A stretch of 64,000 nucleotides of DNA from Panax quinquefolius (GCA_020205615.1 CM035171.1:3195267-3259266), one strand, 5' to 3'; counted from the first letter of the stretch, positions 36,101-48,794 are shown. Made by a program: numbers and translations. The notes: generated by a model not told the origin, from the sequence alone.

Positions 36101-36434
36101 ATGAGCGCAAGAATGTGAAGCGCTCGTCCTAACCTCCAGCATTCAATCATTATTATTTATATAGTTTAATTTTACAGGCTCCAAGTCAGACGGATCTGGT
36201 AGGCGAATGAAAGACGTTGCATGCCCTACCTGTACAGTCCATTTGCAGGTTTGAAATCATTTTATAACCTCGTTTTTTTGAAGTATAGAATTCTTCTTTT
36301 TCTCATTTCATTTACATGTAATATTTCCCTTGGGTTGCTGACGGTTATGTTTGCAGGTTCAAGTTCCCATCTCAGGTTCTGAGACTATTGAATGTGGGGT
36401 TTGCCAGCATCCATTTCTTGTTAGTGCACACTAA
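30162..36434 (+). CDS. FREE1: FYVE-domain endosomal sorting protein FREE1 (FYVE1)
   Basis: Plant-specific ESCRT component that binds PI3P on endosomes and helps sort ubiquitinated cargo into multivesicular bodies (family knowledge, Arabidopsis FREE1). Ten coding exons: 30162-31013, 31372-31458, 31561-31692, 33173-33304, 33709-33774, 33902-34012, 34886-34978, 36047-36080, 36178-36248, 36357-36434. They give 551 residues, a little shorter than the roughly 600 of Arabidopsis. Residues 1-160 are Pro/Ser/Tyr/Asn-rich and disordered, starting MQQGDY and holding one PTAP (82-85), the late-domain motif that binds VPS23/TSG101-type proteins. The FYVE domain spans about 401-460: WVPD across the exon 4/5 junction, RKHHCRNCG, and VRVCDRC with all eight metal ligands. 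A coiled coil (461-500) follows. CPTC (518-521) and CGVC (539-542) form a second zinc site near the C-terminus, LVSAH. All introns are GT-AG except intron 5. The frame is undamaged. Confidence 0.94.
31693..33172 (+). other. FREE1 intron 3
   Basis: A 1,480-bp GT-AG intron, T-rich, with no open frame of interest and no recognisable transposon ends. Confidence 0.8.
33775..33901 (+). other. GC-AG intron 5 of FREE1
   Basis: The exon ends GAGGAAG and the intron begins GCATGT instead of GT, ending TTTTCAG. Only this donor joins VRK to HHCRNCG and keeps the FYVE metal-binding signature. The intron is 127 bp, and a GT used four bases later would break the frame. Confidence 0.85.
34979..36046 (+). other. 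FREE1 intron 7 with small insertions
   Basis: A 1,068-bp intron. It contains an inverted repeat of GAACCGGCTATAGCGAC (35244-35260) with GTCGCTATAGCCGGTTC (35348-35364), set in TATAGCGAC-rich sequence like the subterminal repeats of plant CACTA-type elements. It also has a run of about three 50-bp units around TTTTATTATGTGTCTGGTTC (35805-35935). Confidence 0.6.
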
Positions 36435-37854
36435 TGTCACAATTGGGTTGTCGGCAGTGGGATTGACTTTCTATTTTTCTTCTCAATCTTTTTTGTTGTT
36501 TTAAATTATTGCTATAAGCTTTTTGTCATTCTTAATTTGGTTTGGCATGTAACTATTCCTTTGTGTTTCATATTTTATGGGTTGTTGAATGACGTCGGCT
36601 GGTCGGCTGGTTTGTATATTCAAAACTTTTCCTCTTTGGTTCTGCTTGATTTTGTATATACAAAACTTTTCCTCTTTCAATCGGTCTAACCTTGGCTGAG
36701 CTTCTGTGTACGAGTGTGAAAATCAAAATACACATGAATTTATGTAGCTTTTGCTGTTGGGCTGGTCTTAATTTTAGTAATAGTATCGCTTGTATGTGTT
36801 CCATTTGTCCTTGGTGTCAGGTATCTGTTAGTACTTGGCTTGGAAGTTTTTGCACTTTTGCCTTTGTTGGCATCTTTCTCTGCATGTGGATCTATTAACT
36901 AGATAAATTGGCCATCTTCCCCGCTTTTGTATAGAGTTGGATGTTCTCTTTATAATGTGTCGAGGTTCAGGTTCAAAATAGTAGTAGAGATTGATCTGGT
37001 CAGGGCTCAAGAGTCGAGAACACCCCCCCCTCCGCAATCAAATTTTAACATTGATTCAAGTAGTAAAATATTAGTGCTGTATTCATAATAAATGTTTTAG
37101 TTCCAAGGGCTGTCTGTATTCGTTTCTAATGTTTGCTGTTGGTTCCAACGCATCACTTTATTCAAAGGATATATCGATAATCGATGTCCATAACTAAATT
37201 CTACATTCAAACACACAACCAAAGGAAGAATTTTTTTTATTGCAAATGTATAAGGGATAAATTTAAATAATAAAATAAATTTTACTTAAAAAAAATAGAC
37301 TTTATATATAGAAATGTATCTTAAATTTGGATATATACATATGTATAAGGTAGGTAGGTAGTGTGCGAGTATTATTGGTGTTGCTCAACTAGCATGTAAC
37401 AACTAACAAATTAAGCCCTGGTTCTGGTGGTTGATTATGAGGTATAATGAAATGCAGTTGAACGAGTATCCACCTTGATCAAGACTTGAAATTAATATTT
37501 ATAATTAATTGTGGCAACCAATTTGTGTACTGTTGGAATGGACCGCCTAAGGCGTAACAGGTAGGTCACATTGTTTAATTTTATTTATTTGTTGGGTAAA
37601 ATTTTTTTCATATTCCGATTATATGTAGTATCAAATAATTTAATTACTAGTATAAAATTCGGTATTCGGTTATATATATATAACACCAAATACTAGCTAC
37701 AATTCGGTATTCGAATAAGAGGGTATGTTAAATTTATATATAGATGATAGATGGCGGGATTGGATTGGATTGGTCCATGCATACAAAATGCTTAATCTTT
37801 TCGAGTCTTTTAATCTCTGTTCTTTTCTTCCTTCACCTAAATAAATTGAATGGA
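36435..37854. other. FREE1 3' untranslated region and intergenic stretch
   Basis: The first several hundred bases are T-rich and likely transcribed as the FREE1 3' UTR. No clear polyadenylation point can be chosen; AATAAA-like words occur near 37085. The rest is AT-rich with short repeats such as GGTAGGTAGGTAG (about 37348) and no gene. Confidence 0.45.
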
Positions 37855-38136
37855 TAAACAAGTGAATAAAACAAAGTATTCTTGTGGTTGTGGGCGTATT
37901 GATCACTGGTTGGTTGGATATAATTAATAATTAAATAAGTACCTACAATTATATTATATACCTGCTCTCTCCATCGGGATATAAATGTTTCAGTTGACAA
38001 ATTACTATTATGTTCCTTGCATTATATTAATAATTAATAATGATACGTACATATATAAATATCTATGTTAGGCTAGTTATTTTCAACTCTTAGTTTAATT
38101 TCACCTTATTATTCATAACCTATAATTGTTACGGAC

Positions 38137-38139
<3 letters not shown>

Positions 38140-38183
<44 letters not shown>
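38140..38183. repeat. (TA)n microsatellite
   Basis: About 22 uninterrupted TA units. The same locus in unit 2 (61800-61835) is shorter and interrupted. Confidence 0.95.
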
Positions 38184-38185
<2 letters not shown>

Positions 38186-38529
38186 ACTTATCTCAATTAA
38201 ATTAAATCGTAGAAAAAGATTTGTCAAGGCTAGTGTTTGATCTATTTTCTTAAGATAATTATGCTCTTTGTATGGTGCTCAGAGTTGATAACATTTGTCA
38301 CTCAGAATACAACGACAACATATATTATAGTAACACTCCAAATAGTATACTCGACGAACTAAAAAAAGAAATGTCCTAAACTTCTCTCTCAAATGAACTA
38401 TGAATAATGAAGACTATATCATTAGAATACTTGCTGATTTGAATGATTGAAGTGGTCCCCTTAATCTATTTATAGGAGGGGTTAGTAACTCGTCAGAAGG
38501 AACATAACCCCTTGAAAAGGCACTATTAA

Positions 38530-38685
38530 GCAAAAACGACGTAGTTTTAAGCTTAGCAGAAAAGGGCGCGTCCGTTCAGGTTAAAAACGACGTAGTTTTG
38601 GGGCGTCCATTCAGACAGATAGCGCTTCCAAAAATGACACAGTATTCCATTCGGCAAATACCACTTCTCAAAACGACACAATATT
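38530..38685. repeat. AAAACGAC repeats in unit 1
   Basis: Four copies, roughly 45 bp apart, of a word of form AAAACGACGTAGTTTT or AAAACGACACAATATT. The outer retroelement is inserted at the end of the fourth. Unit 2 has the same series. Confidence 0.7.
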
Positions 38686-39594
38686 TGTAAGACCTCAACT
38701 TATTATAAATAAAATCGAATTTCCTCTAATTATTATTGTGAATAATAAGGTGTTAAATTGATATAATATTTTGGTTATGGGTGAAATGTGCAAATTTTAC
38801 AAAATAAGTAAGTGGTTATTAAATAATTATTGTTGTCGGAGAATATTCGTTTGGTAAGTGGAATATTCTTGTTGTTTGGGGAATATTCGTATGCACTTAC
38901 AATCATTTATGGGCCCATAATGTGAATAACAACTGGCTTAATGAAGAAAACGACAAGTTTGAGTTTTTATAAATAATGGTGTAGTTATTCTGGTTAACAC
39001 TGTTGGAATACCCTATGGTTAAAATACTGATGTCTGGCATTAGTTACAAAAGAAGATTACCTGTATCACACAAGATGTTGAATTATTGATTCTTACGTAA
39101 AGAAGGCACTACTCAATAATTGTTACGATAATTAATGTTCAATATTTTATTTTATTGGTTCAATAATTGCATATTGATATTTTATATTATTGTTGTTTCA
39201 ATAATTGTCACTACACAAGATTTCCCATCATCGATCAATAATTCATATTATTGGAATAATATTATTAGATAAAGATTATTAGCAATGTCTGTAAAGTTAC
39301 ATCGAGGAGAGTTTGGTCACCTAATCAATTGCTTGTGCGAAGGAGAAAATTTTATTGGAAAGTCCCTTCTTTCCTGAGGAATGGCCTGGTTATCATAAAT
39401 GCGATTACAGAATATTATTTATGAATAATTAATTATTGATTTATATGATAAGAAAATATTTATTTTATGTGATATAAATGAAGGAATTTTAGTATGAATT
39501 ATTTGTTGAAAGTTTGGCAATTATTTCTCCGATTGAATATTCATTCAAAATACTATTATAATATTTTATAATTGTTTAAATAATAATATTATTG

Positions 39595-39595
<1 letters not shown>

Positions 39596-39624
<29 letters not shown>
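39596..39624. repeat. (AT)n microsatellite in left LTR
   Basis: About 14 AT units. The right LTR has a shorter run at 59681-59697, so the tract has changed since insertion. Confidence 0.9.
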
Positions 39625-39627
<3 letters not shown>

Positions 39628-39962
39628 ATAAAAAAGGACGGATATGAATTATTTTTATTTGCATGCTTTTCTAAGTTTGCGGGCGGAAGGAATTTTCCTG
39701 CATAAGCTTTGTCTTTTGGTGAATGTCTAATATTTCATATCTCCTGCAAAGCTTGATTTTCAAAATTGTGGACCCTCAATTATGAAGAATAGAGGCCATT
39801 GATTGGTAGAAATGGTTGGTGGGTTTTGCCTGCCAAGTTTGTTTTCAAGGATGGCTCCCACCTTTATGAAAAATATGAAAAAGTTAGGCAAACATAGTTA
39901 GGCAAGGAAGAAAAATGCAAATGTTAAGTGTAATACTTTGATTTTTCCTCCGTATACACAGA

Positions 39963-39978
39963 CTATATAAATAGAGGG
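39963..39978 (+). promoter_or_regulatory. TATA box of the outer element's left LTR
   Basis: CTATATAAATAGAGGG with CCTCAATCACACC about 25 bp downstream as probable start region. It drives the outer element and reads into the gag fragment. Confidence 0.75.
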
Positions 39979-40645
39979 ATAACCCTCATTCCTCAATCAC
40001 ACCATCTCATAAATCAGAAATCCTTATTCTATAATATTGTGAATATTTTCTTAAGTATAAGAATACCTTGAGCGTAGTTTTTCTGCAAGATTTTCTCAGA
40101 ATAATATTCGATATTTCAGTCAAATTCAGTTTCTACTAAGGTAAAAGATATTATTTTATTGCAACACTCGTGAAAAATATTATTTTCTTTCATACTCCAT
40201 ATTACGAAAGCGATATTATTTTATCTTGTATTCTTAAATTTGAACTTACTATGGTAAGTATCGCTTCTATAATTCCTGAAATGATTAGAAATTTTGTTTC
40301 ATCTAATATCATTTCATAGGATTATTGGTCTGAACTTTTTATCAAATTTGGAACTTTTCATGATAGGCATCGTTTCAAGATCGCTCACTTGCATCGTCTT
40401 TTGTTCAAAAAAAAAAAATTATTATTTTTTCTTCCAAGTTATCTGTTATGACCCTTATTCTTGAAATTAAATCCATGTTTTGATCTTCATTCTTGAATTT
40501 TACTCCACTATAGTTTATTATACAGTATTATTGAACTTGGATAAACTGAAATATGAATCCCTAATATTTGTCCTTATGTCTCACTGGATTCGTTCTTTAA
40601 AATATTTTTCATCATCCTCCGTCCTAAATGATGATATTACTGAAT

Positions 40646-40785
40646 ATCTTTGGCCCGTAGCGCAAAGATGAATGATTAACTGATGAATATCTTTGGCCCG
40701 TAGTCTGAAGATGAACAGTGTTGAGATGAACATGACAAGTGGTGATATAAATGAATATCTTTGGCTCAGTAGTGCAAAGATGAAT
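40646..40785 (+). repeat. Stem-loop repeats in left LTR
   Basis: Units with ATCTTTG/CAAAGAT arms: 40646-40652/40663-40669, and another around 40756-40780. One near 40689 has a damaged right arm. The right LTR shows the same series, more eroded, at 60695-60860. Confidence 0.75.
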
Positions 40786-41351
40786 ATTTGATTCAAGATG
40801 TATATTGATTGATGTTACAGGGATAAATTATTGATGATGGATATTAAATCTTAGAAGATAGTAAAATTCTTTCTCTACTTGACTCTTACAATGGATTCTT
40901 TGTTTTTCTTTGCAGGTTGTTGATCTAAAACTTGTAGTCTATTATATTTTATCGATTTTTTTCTGTTGAAGACTAATGATAAATTGTTGTATATTATCTT
41001 AGTCATAATATTCTTTATCGGGCTAGTTAGCTCACCTTTTTCCTTTTGTTCCATTTTTCTTCTCGTGAGGTGAGAAACATGCAGAACTAAATGTGGGTAT
41101 GGAGTGATGGTTCGGGATAGATATATTAGTAGTCCTCACTATTTTGTAAAATAGTGTATCAATAATTGTAATGAGGACTCCTTTTGAGTTTGTATACTCT
41201 CTATTAGACTATATTTGTATTCAAACTCATAGTATATGTGTTGTCGTATATTTTGCATTTTACAATTATATTATCAAGTTGTAGTTGCTTTTGTACCATG
41301 TATTTGGCGACTTCGAATGAGTGTTGTATACCTATTTTGAGGCGTTACAAT

Positions 41352-41365
41352 TGGTATTAGAGCTT
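41352..41365 (+). other. Primer-binding site of the outer element
   Basis: TGGTATTAGAGCTT, one change from the TGGTATCAGAGC initiator-Met tRNA site, one to two bases after the left LTR. Confidence 0.85.
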
Positions 41366-41517
41366 AGGGATATGGTCTCTGGCGGAGATCGGGAATAGAA
41401 CTAGGAGGAGAGATGAGTAAATCCTTCGCTAGGGTGTCCTATCTAAGCTTATTTGTTGGTCACCATAAATATAGGGATATTATGTGATATGTTAATTTGT
41501 TTAATTAACCTTGTTTT

Positions 41518-42008
41518 ATGGCGATGTTAGAATGGTCATTGAGAAGCGTTAATAATGGAGTGTATGAGACTGTGGAACAACCTTTAGTCACAAACCAGAG
41601 AACGCGTAATGTGAGAAGACAATATTCCTCCCGTAAACAACACTACCGAGCAAAAGCGATGAATGATGGAATGTTTAGGGATTTTTACAGTTCATGCAAA
41701 CTCGATTTGGGAGACTCGTGTACAAAATACTGGTGGAAGTGATAGCAATAGCGCTTGATCACATCACAACCAAAGCGCTTCGAGGAGTTGGGACCACTGA
41801 ATTTATTGGAAAGCCTGGATCCGATCAAGCGAAAACATGGGTCAAACAAATTACCAAGATATTCGATCTCTTGGGATGCACGGAGGAACGAAGGTACCAT
41901 TCGCCACCTTTATGTTCGCGGTGAAAGCGACCATCTTGGTGGGAGTCTATAAGCGTGCACTCACTGCGTCGCGACTCAACATGTCTTCGGGAAACGCGTT
42001 TGAAACTA
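41518..42008 (+). pseudogene. Gag fragment of the outer element
   Basis: The N-terminal half of a Ty3/gypsy capsid protein. The conserved stretch TWVKQITKIFDLLGC corresponds to WIKQITKIFDVLGC in body B. Two frames are needed (41518-41742 and 41694 onward), so a frameshift lies near 41700. It is cut off at 42009 by the nested element. Confidence 0.85.
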
Positions 42009-43989
42009 TTCATCGGGAATAAGCATGTGAATTCTATTCCTATTTATATATGATTTGATTATGATATATATGTATATGAATGAATAATATACAAGTATGC
42101 TTTGCATTAAGAAAAAGTAAAAGTCCTTTGATAGATAATAAAAATATATGTACAAGAACTTAGAATGAATTGATCAAGCTTGTTAGGTTGATCTTATGAT
42201 GTAATAGATAGGCTAGTTTGATCGTCGAAAACCTTTGCACCAGAAGTCGTAGTCTGCCATGTGAGTCAAGGTTAACTCGGAGCTATCGAGGTAGAATAGA
42301 GTATGCAAGATAGTAAATCTCGAGTTCGTGAGATCGCCAGGGAAACGAAGAAGGATCGTAGTGTATATCGAGAAGAGCTTCCTCGATCGTAGTGTCTTTG
42401 AGGAAGTCATGTTCGTAATCGTAGAGACAAATTTCGCCTAAGAGCCAAACGATCATCCGCCAAAGCCAAGTCCGAAATGTAGACTACACTCGTAGTCGTG
42501 AGCCTAGTGATGCCGGCCAAGTCAAGTCGAGGATCGTAGACTACACTCGAGATTCGTAGAGTCCATTGAGTGCATACAGAGATCGTAGTCGGGCAAGATC
42601 GGATGAAGACAACAAGCACAAGAGCAGAAATCGTGAGAGTGTCAAGATCTCGATCTCGGGATCGTAGTGTTTCGACGACTGACCAAAGTTGAATCGTAGA
42701 GTGCGAACTACGACTCAATGAAGTGCTCACAATGCCAAGTCGTAATCGTAGAAAGGAATACGGTTCTCAAAGAATGAGCACTCCCAGAATATTCAAAGGT
42801 ACGAAGCCTCTGGTTGGCACTGCAAAGATACAATCCACAGTAAGGGAACCAGAGAGCACTCAACGAATGGCATGCAGGCTAGCAAAAGAAGTAAGCACCA
42901 ATCCAATCAGCATCAAGATTGAGTTGAAAGGCCATTCGTGATGAAGTCTTGCACAAGATGATTCAAAGAAGACTTCAGCAGCTGACTAAGGAAAAGTCAG
43001 CTAATGCAATTGCTGTCAAGAGAACAGAAGACAACGATCTTGGAAGCAACCAGGATCGTAGTGTTTGTTAGACAAAGAAAGAACTGATGGAAGGTGAACC
43101 GAGATACTGATCAGCTTCTGAAGAGCAAGGCTAAAGTGATTAAGTGCAGGGTCAGTTCATTGATGATAAGTGAGCGGAAGATCACCAGGAGAAAGCAAGC
43201 TGGACGCGCCACAAATCTGAAGTATCTTGATATTAAAAAATGGACCAAAGCAAGGAATTAGGCCATCGATGTCGAGAACAATCAAAACAAACGTAAGTAT
43301 CAAGCACTGCACAATACAGTGAAGAGGTGTTCTTCAGTGAAGATCCAAGCAACATTCTTCAGGATCGTAGTGTTAACTCTACTAGTCAACAAGCAACAAT
43401 TAACAAGACACTACGATCAGGTCCTTGAAGACATGCATTAGAATCCTAGAGTTCGAATACCTGAAGACTGAAGCATTGACAACGGTTCAATCTGAAGGGT
43501 AACATTCAGACTAGTGCTTATTGAGAGCATCGATGTAATAGGACAACCTCTGATCGAGAAATCAGAAAGAGGTAATAAAGTCTTCGACCTGCCCAAGACA
43601 TTAAAGTGATACATTTGACAGGGTAGGTGAAACAGTAGACTGCAGCGTCAGAAAAAATATGACAAGTCACATCAAGCAGTCTACCTCAAGCAACTTGAGA
43701 TCTGTAAAGATATTTGAATAGCCTTCAATTGCTACATTTTTCCAACCAAGGATTGGGAAGAAGTATAAATGAGAAAGAACTTCAAAGATCAAAGGGTGCT
43801 GGAGTTGTAAGTTTTGGAGAGAAGGTGGACTGATCTAAACCATGTGATAGTGAGTCCGAAGGCTCACTCTGCGATCCACCAAGAACACTCAAAAGTCAAA
43901 TCAAGAAAGAAGTAGAAGTGTGAGTTCTACTATGTAGAAGTGAGAGTTCTACTACATGAAGTGTGTTCTGAACTACCGAGAGAAAAGAG

Positions 43990-44225
43990 AGCATCATGCC
44001 ATCTGGATGTCTATCATGGGAAGACTCTAAGTACAATAGAGAAGAGCTTAAGGTCATCTTAGCAAGTCCATCATGAGAAGGCATCGAGTAGCGAAGAAGG
44101 AGATCACAAAAGCCATCTTGGTGTCAAGCATGAGAAAGCTTCTAAGTACTCACAGTAAGAGCTTATAGTCATCTTAGAAGCCTCTCATGCAAGCAGCCAT
44201 CAAGTACCAAGAAGAATGATCTTCA
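43990..44225 (+). repeat. Imperfect 55-60-bp repeats in nested LTR
   Basis: Four units containing GCCATCTTGG or GTCATCTTAG, a CATGAGAAGG-like word and CTAAGTAC/CGAGTA. They have no counterpart in the truncated right LTR. Confidence 0.7.
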
Positions 44226-44404
44226 AGGCGCTTCATCAAAGGGTCATCCGGCAGTAGTTGAAAGCAACCTAAGAAGTTTGAGCATCATGCAACACTCAAC
44301 CGCACTTCAAGGATGATCAAGCCAAGTCGCTAAGGATAGAAGATGTTCAGAGCATGAAGACATCTTAAAGAAACAAAGACCGACTCTAACAACAACAAAC
44401 AAAC

Positions 44405-44535
44405 AACTCAATCAAGCCGCTGGGCTGAGGGGTCCTTGTCCGGAAGGACTAAATGAAGTAGGGCCAAGAGGTCCTCGTCCGGAGGGACTAAACAAAGCAG
44501 GCCAAAGGGTCCTTGTCCGGAGGACTAAACGAAGT
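44405..44535 (+). repeat. Three GTCCTTGTCCGGAGGACTAA units in nested LTR
   Basis: Three head-to-tail units of about 42 bp. Each holds a self-complementary core (GTCC..CCGGA..GGAC) able to fold into a short hairpin. Confidence 0.8.
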
Positions 44536-45041
44536 TCCAAGCTTCTTTGGGCTTGAAGAGTTCCTAGGGAACTAGAAGAGTCCCAAGGTCACCGGCCTTG
44601 AAGAGTTCTTAGTGAATCAAGTCCCAAGGTCACCGGCATCAAGGAATCGTAGAGATTCGAGTCTTGCCGCCTTCCTTAGTGGAAATCTCGCTAGTTGAAA
44701 GCGGAAAGAGTGGATTAGGAGTTTGAGTCTCTCGAACCACTTAAAACCTCTTGTGTCTTTTTACATTATGTCATTTACATTATGTCTATAACTCGCTATA
44801 ATCACTATGTATGTTCTAAATCGCTATAAACTATACTAACCCTACGAACAATGTATGTATGATTATGAATATATCAATGAAGAGGAATCTTTTACTTATT
44901 CCGCTGTGCTTGAAAAGATTCTTATGTTTGTCATATACTCTAATATGAACAATACTCATAAACCATAAAAGTATTTGAAACAAAAAGGATCTATTTAACC
45001 CCCCCTTCTAGATCTATCAGTGCCTCTCCGAAACTAACAAT

Positions 45042-45053
45042 TGGTATCAAAGC
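45042..45053 (+). other. Primer-binding site of the nested element
   Basis: TGGTATCAAAGC, the initiator-Met tRNA site with one change, two bases after the left LTR. Confidence 0.88.
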
Positions 45054-47970
45054 GTGTTCTCATGCTATATTCAAAAGCTAATCCCTTTGAGTCCGATCCT
45101 GTGCACTAACATTGTTCTAAACTTAGTTTAGTAGTAAGTAACTTGTTATATGAAGAAGAGCTCACAAGTTGAAAATATTGTGTATAGTTAAAAATGTGTA
45201 TACACCTGAAGCTTCTCAGATTGGTCCATATCCTCGATTGTTATATCAACAAGACCAATCCTAGCCCGCATCAATCTTGTAGTTTGAAGACCGGATGAGA
45301 GAAGAGAGCAAGAGACATCAAGGATGAAAGAGTAAAGCATTCATCACCGAAAAGATGAAGAGGTCACACATACTAAGAAATGCCGATCGAGAGGAGAAAG
45401 AAGATCTTCTCAAACCAACGAGAGTGACCAACCATCAACTGGGTGCTATCTTTGTAAACTCAAAGATGTCAAAGATCTTAATGCTACGATTCTCTTGATC
45501 TATATCTTCAAGACCACTACTGGTTGATTAAAGGTCGCTAAGAGCAATAAGTCGTCGGAGCAAAAGTAAAGCCATGCACATCAATACCCAAACTCAAAGA
45601 TATTTTCAATAAATGACCGTTTACATCGACAAAGTAAAAAGTACTGTTCCTCACTATTAAATGTACATCATTATTGCATCTTCTTATGAACTATAACAAT
45701 GATTCATCAAGGAGTCATAATCTACCTAAAAGGTGAAGAGAGAAGTGACATGAGGATAAAACTCAAATGACTATAAACTTTCTCTCCATCCAAATTTTAG
45801 GTTGAAGATGATATCTTGAAGGAAGTCTGAAATGGGTCATAAGAGCATCACAGACCTAATGAACGTTATGTGAAGTAATCTTTGCTGATGGGTTAGTATG
45901 TATGTACAAGCCTATGTTCTAAGTGTTTGACAACACACAGAGCATGATTAGTTCTGCAAGAGGATCTTGCTGACTTGTAGAAACTGATCACCTCAATGAA
46001 TCAACTAGATACTCCTAAAATCATAGAGCTGATTCTCACTCTATAAGCACTTAAACATTGTGAACATAACTCAGTGAATGATGAAACCATCATAGATAGA
46101 GAGTGTGTCATTAATTGTCAAATCCTACACACACTCACCATCATGCATCTCAAAAAAAGTATTATCTCAAGATAGTTACATTGCATGAATATGTCATTGG
46201 TGATAAACATGATGATTATCCGCCAAGAGGAATAGGGGTTTAGAAAACTAACCTAGCGGGACCCATTCAACAATGGGGACCAAAAGTAGAAATATACTTA
46301 AACTGCAGTACTTGGTCACCGACCACCACTAAGGAATCTTTGAGCGAAGACTTCATTCAAAAGGACTCAACCAAATAGGAGGCTAAGGATTGTTCAAAGT
46401 TGAGTCGATAAGGTTCCTATATGTCCAAGCCCGTCCTTGAAGACCCTCCGAACCAACCGGAATGGAGCTCACATGGTCGCAAATCAGATACGGGAGCATG
46501 CCATGCAAATGTAAGATAAAGAGGATTCTATGTGCCCATATCGAGAAGGACATGCTTTATGAAAAGGATCCTCGAGGGAATCTCACAATAGAAGATCATT
46601 GAGATTAAGACAAAAGGAGTTCTTTACGAAGCAGAACTTCTCAAAACAAAGGACTGTCACGAAAGAAGACTACGTTCATAGTCTTCACAAATAATCGTAG
46701 AGTGATCAATCCTGAAAATACTTATCTCTACGATACAAGAAAAACTAAGCAATGATGATGATTCCAGTCAGAAGGAGGAATGCTGGGCAGCCTTCAAATG
46801 AACATGAAGAAGGAATCACATCTATCTGAGAAGACAACATCAACAATGGGGGAGAAGTGATCTTTTAAGGAATAATAGCACTATTAAACCTGGAAGAGAT
46901 GTACCAGCTACAGAGTCCCAAAATTTTGTGGCTGATGAACCAAATAAAGATCCATAGTCAGTAGGAACGCCTCAAAACGTATCACCGATAACCCTTCACC
47001 ACCCAATCCATAATCGTGAAGTTCCTACGATCAACCACACGATCGTAGTGTAAGAAAGCGTAAGGACACCATGATTTCAGCAATGTAGATATCCAGAGCT
47101 GGTAGAAAGACCTCCCCATCAAAAAAGGTCTAATGAGATGTCATCGCAAACCACTGCCATAGTATTTCATCTCGAAAGCGCTTGAGGACAAACTCACCCC
47201 TTAGCTCTCTAAGAGGTCAGCCTTCCTCGCCTACCTTATCCTGAAGGAATAATTGATCTAGTTCATCTTAGAAGAATCAAATCAGTTAACGATCGTAGAG
47301 TTGAGTTTGAAAAGGACTAAACGATCGTAGTGCAACCACAGGGATCGTAGAAGACAACTCAACGATCGTAGTTCTACCAAAGGGTACTCCAGTTCACAAG
47401 GAGTATGAAGAATGAGACATCTGCTAAGCCATTCAAGTTAAAGAGATAAGTTCGAATTCATCAGTGATTGAGCTATGCTGCATCGAAGTAAGGAGAAAAG
47501 ACAAATCCATCCACTACAACATCTCTTAGAAATTGATCGTTAAGTCATCAAATGAAATCGTAGAGTCTATTGCTATCTCATCATGTTACTCTACTAATCA
47601 AAAGGTCAACGGTCAAAGCCACGTCAATTAAACGTCCATTCCTCTAATAACTAAAAAGTTGTGGGGAGTTACAGCTCATTACTGGGCAACGTGCAACCAA
47701 TGGACAAACACATCATCGAAGTTTGCATAGAGTTGAAGGAACCGCCATAAAGATAAGTTCAAATCAGACAAGCTATCAAATATATCGAACCTTTCTCCTC
47801 CCATTTTCAAAATCCTGAAAGCTTTTCAAGAGCAAAATCGCTTAACCCCGTAGCCTTACCAACCGAATGACCATCTCGCATAAATCTCTCTAAATCTAAC
47901 ACCCACAGTCTTCGAATGATTCAAATGGAGAACTGACAAGTTATTACCGGCATTCAACTTGGAACCAAAT
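45054..47970 (+). other. Non-coding internal part of the nested element
   Basis: About 2.9 kb with no open frame above 60 codons in any direction and no readable gag or pol motif. ATCGTAG words cluster at 46689-47560. It is either a decayed coding region or the long leader of a non-autonomous element. Confidence 0.6.
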
Positions 47971-48794
47971 TGTAAGACCCTGAATTTTATGAAATAAAAG
48001 TATTCAATTTTTCTTATAATTACTATTTAGTAAATGGTTAAATTGATAAAGGTTAAAGTTAAGGGTGATATATGAAATTTTTTCAAAATACGCAAGTGGT
48101 TATAAAATATTCATTGTTGTCGGGGAATATTCGTTTGGTCGTGAAATATTCTTTACCGCTTGGGAATATTCGTGCAGACGGTGCAACCATTTAGGGGCCC
48201 CATAATGAATAATCGGCTTTGATGAAGAAAATGACAAATTTGAGTTTTTATAAATAACGGCGTAGTTGTTACCCTCTTTTCTAGGAACTGCCTGGTTGTC
48301 ATTATTGTGATTCTGTAATATTATTTGTAAATAATTAATTATTGATTTATATGATAAGGAAATATTTATTTGATGTGGATATAAATGATGAATTTATTTA
48401 TGTGGTTATAAATGAAAGAATTAATGTTGAGGTATTTTATCGAGATTTTGCCTGATTGGAGGTATTAAAAGATCAAATCCAAGTTTTACAAACTTTATTG
48501 TGTGAGTTATAATATTTAATCCGACCGTTGGATTGTTGTAATTTTTGGATATGTTATACATATATAAGTTGAGTATATGTCCACAAATTTTGAACCGTTA
48601 AAAATGAGCGTATAATTTTTTATGAATTTTAAGAGATAACTGATTCAGAAATTAGGTTTTGGTGAAAAATTCTAGAATTGAGTGGGCCCCACTCTTGGTT
48701 GTTGGGAGAGATGGCTGATTTTTGGTGGGTGAAATAATAGCAGGTAAAGCCATTAGGTAGCAGGTCAAGTCTGCTTTGGCGTGCTAATATTTTC

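Larger units (their letters stand above)
37855..38685. repeat. Tandem-duplication unit 1, left part
   Basis: Aligns along its whole length with 61506-62339. Its continuation (GATAATAAATCATATTTATC onward) lies at 61444-61505, on the far side of the 22.75-kb retroelement. It includes a TATA-like CTATAAATAGATT on the minus strand (near 38465-38477) and four AAAACGAC-type words. It may itself be an old LTR or a promoter fragment. Confidence 0.88.
38686..41349 (+). repeat. Left LTR of the outer element
   Basis: 2,664 bp, TGTAAGACC to GAGGCGTTACA, followed after one base by the PBS. It is related to LTRs D and E in its stem-loop and TATA regions, and to LTR A in its ends. Confidence 0.93.
42009..45039 (+). 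repeat. Left LTR of the nested element (about 3.03 kb)
   Basis: The start is defined by alignment with TGTCATCAGGAATAAGC at 54274. The end CTAACA at 45039 is set by the adjoining PBS. It contains many copies of ATCGTAG(T/A)G, a block of 55-60-bp repeats at 43990-44225 and GTCC-rich repeats at 44405-44535. Confidence 0.88.

Noticed and set aside
41352..41365. tRNA-like word TGGTATTAGAGC (also 45042-45053)
   Set aside because: It is a retroelement primer-binding site complementary to a tRNA 3' end. No tRNA cloverleaf was found anywhere in the window.
42213..42730. Two minus-strand frames of 65 and 107 codons
   Set aside because: They lie in the nested element's LTR, read the repeated ATCGTAG words backwards and show no motif.
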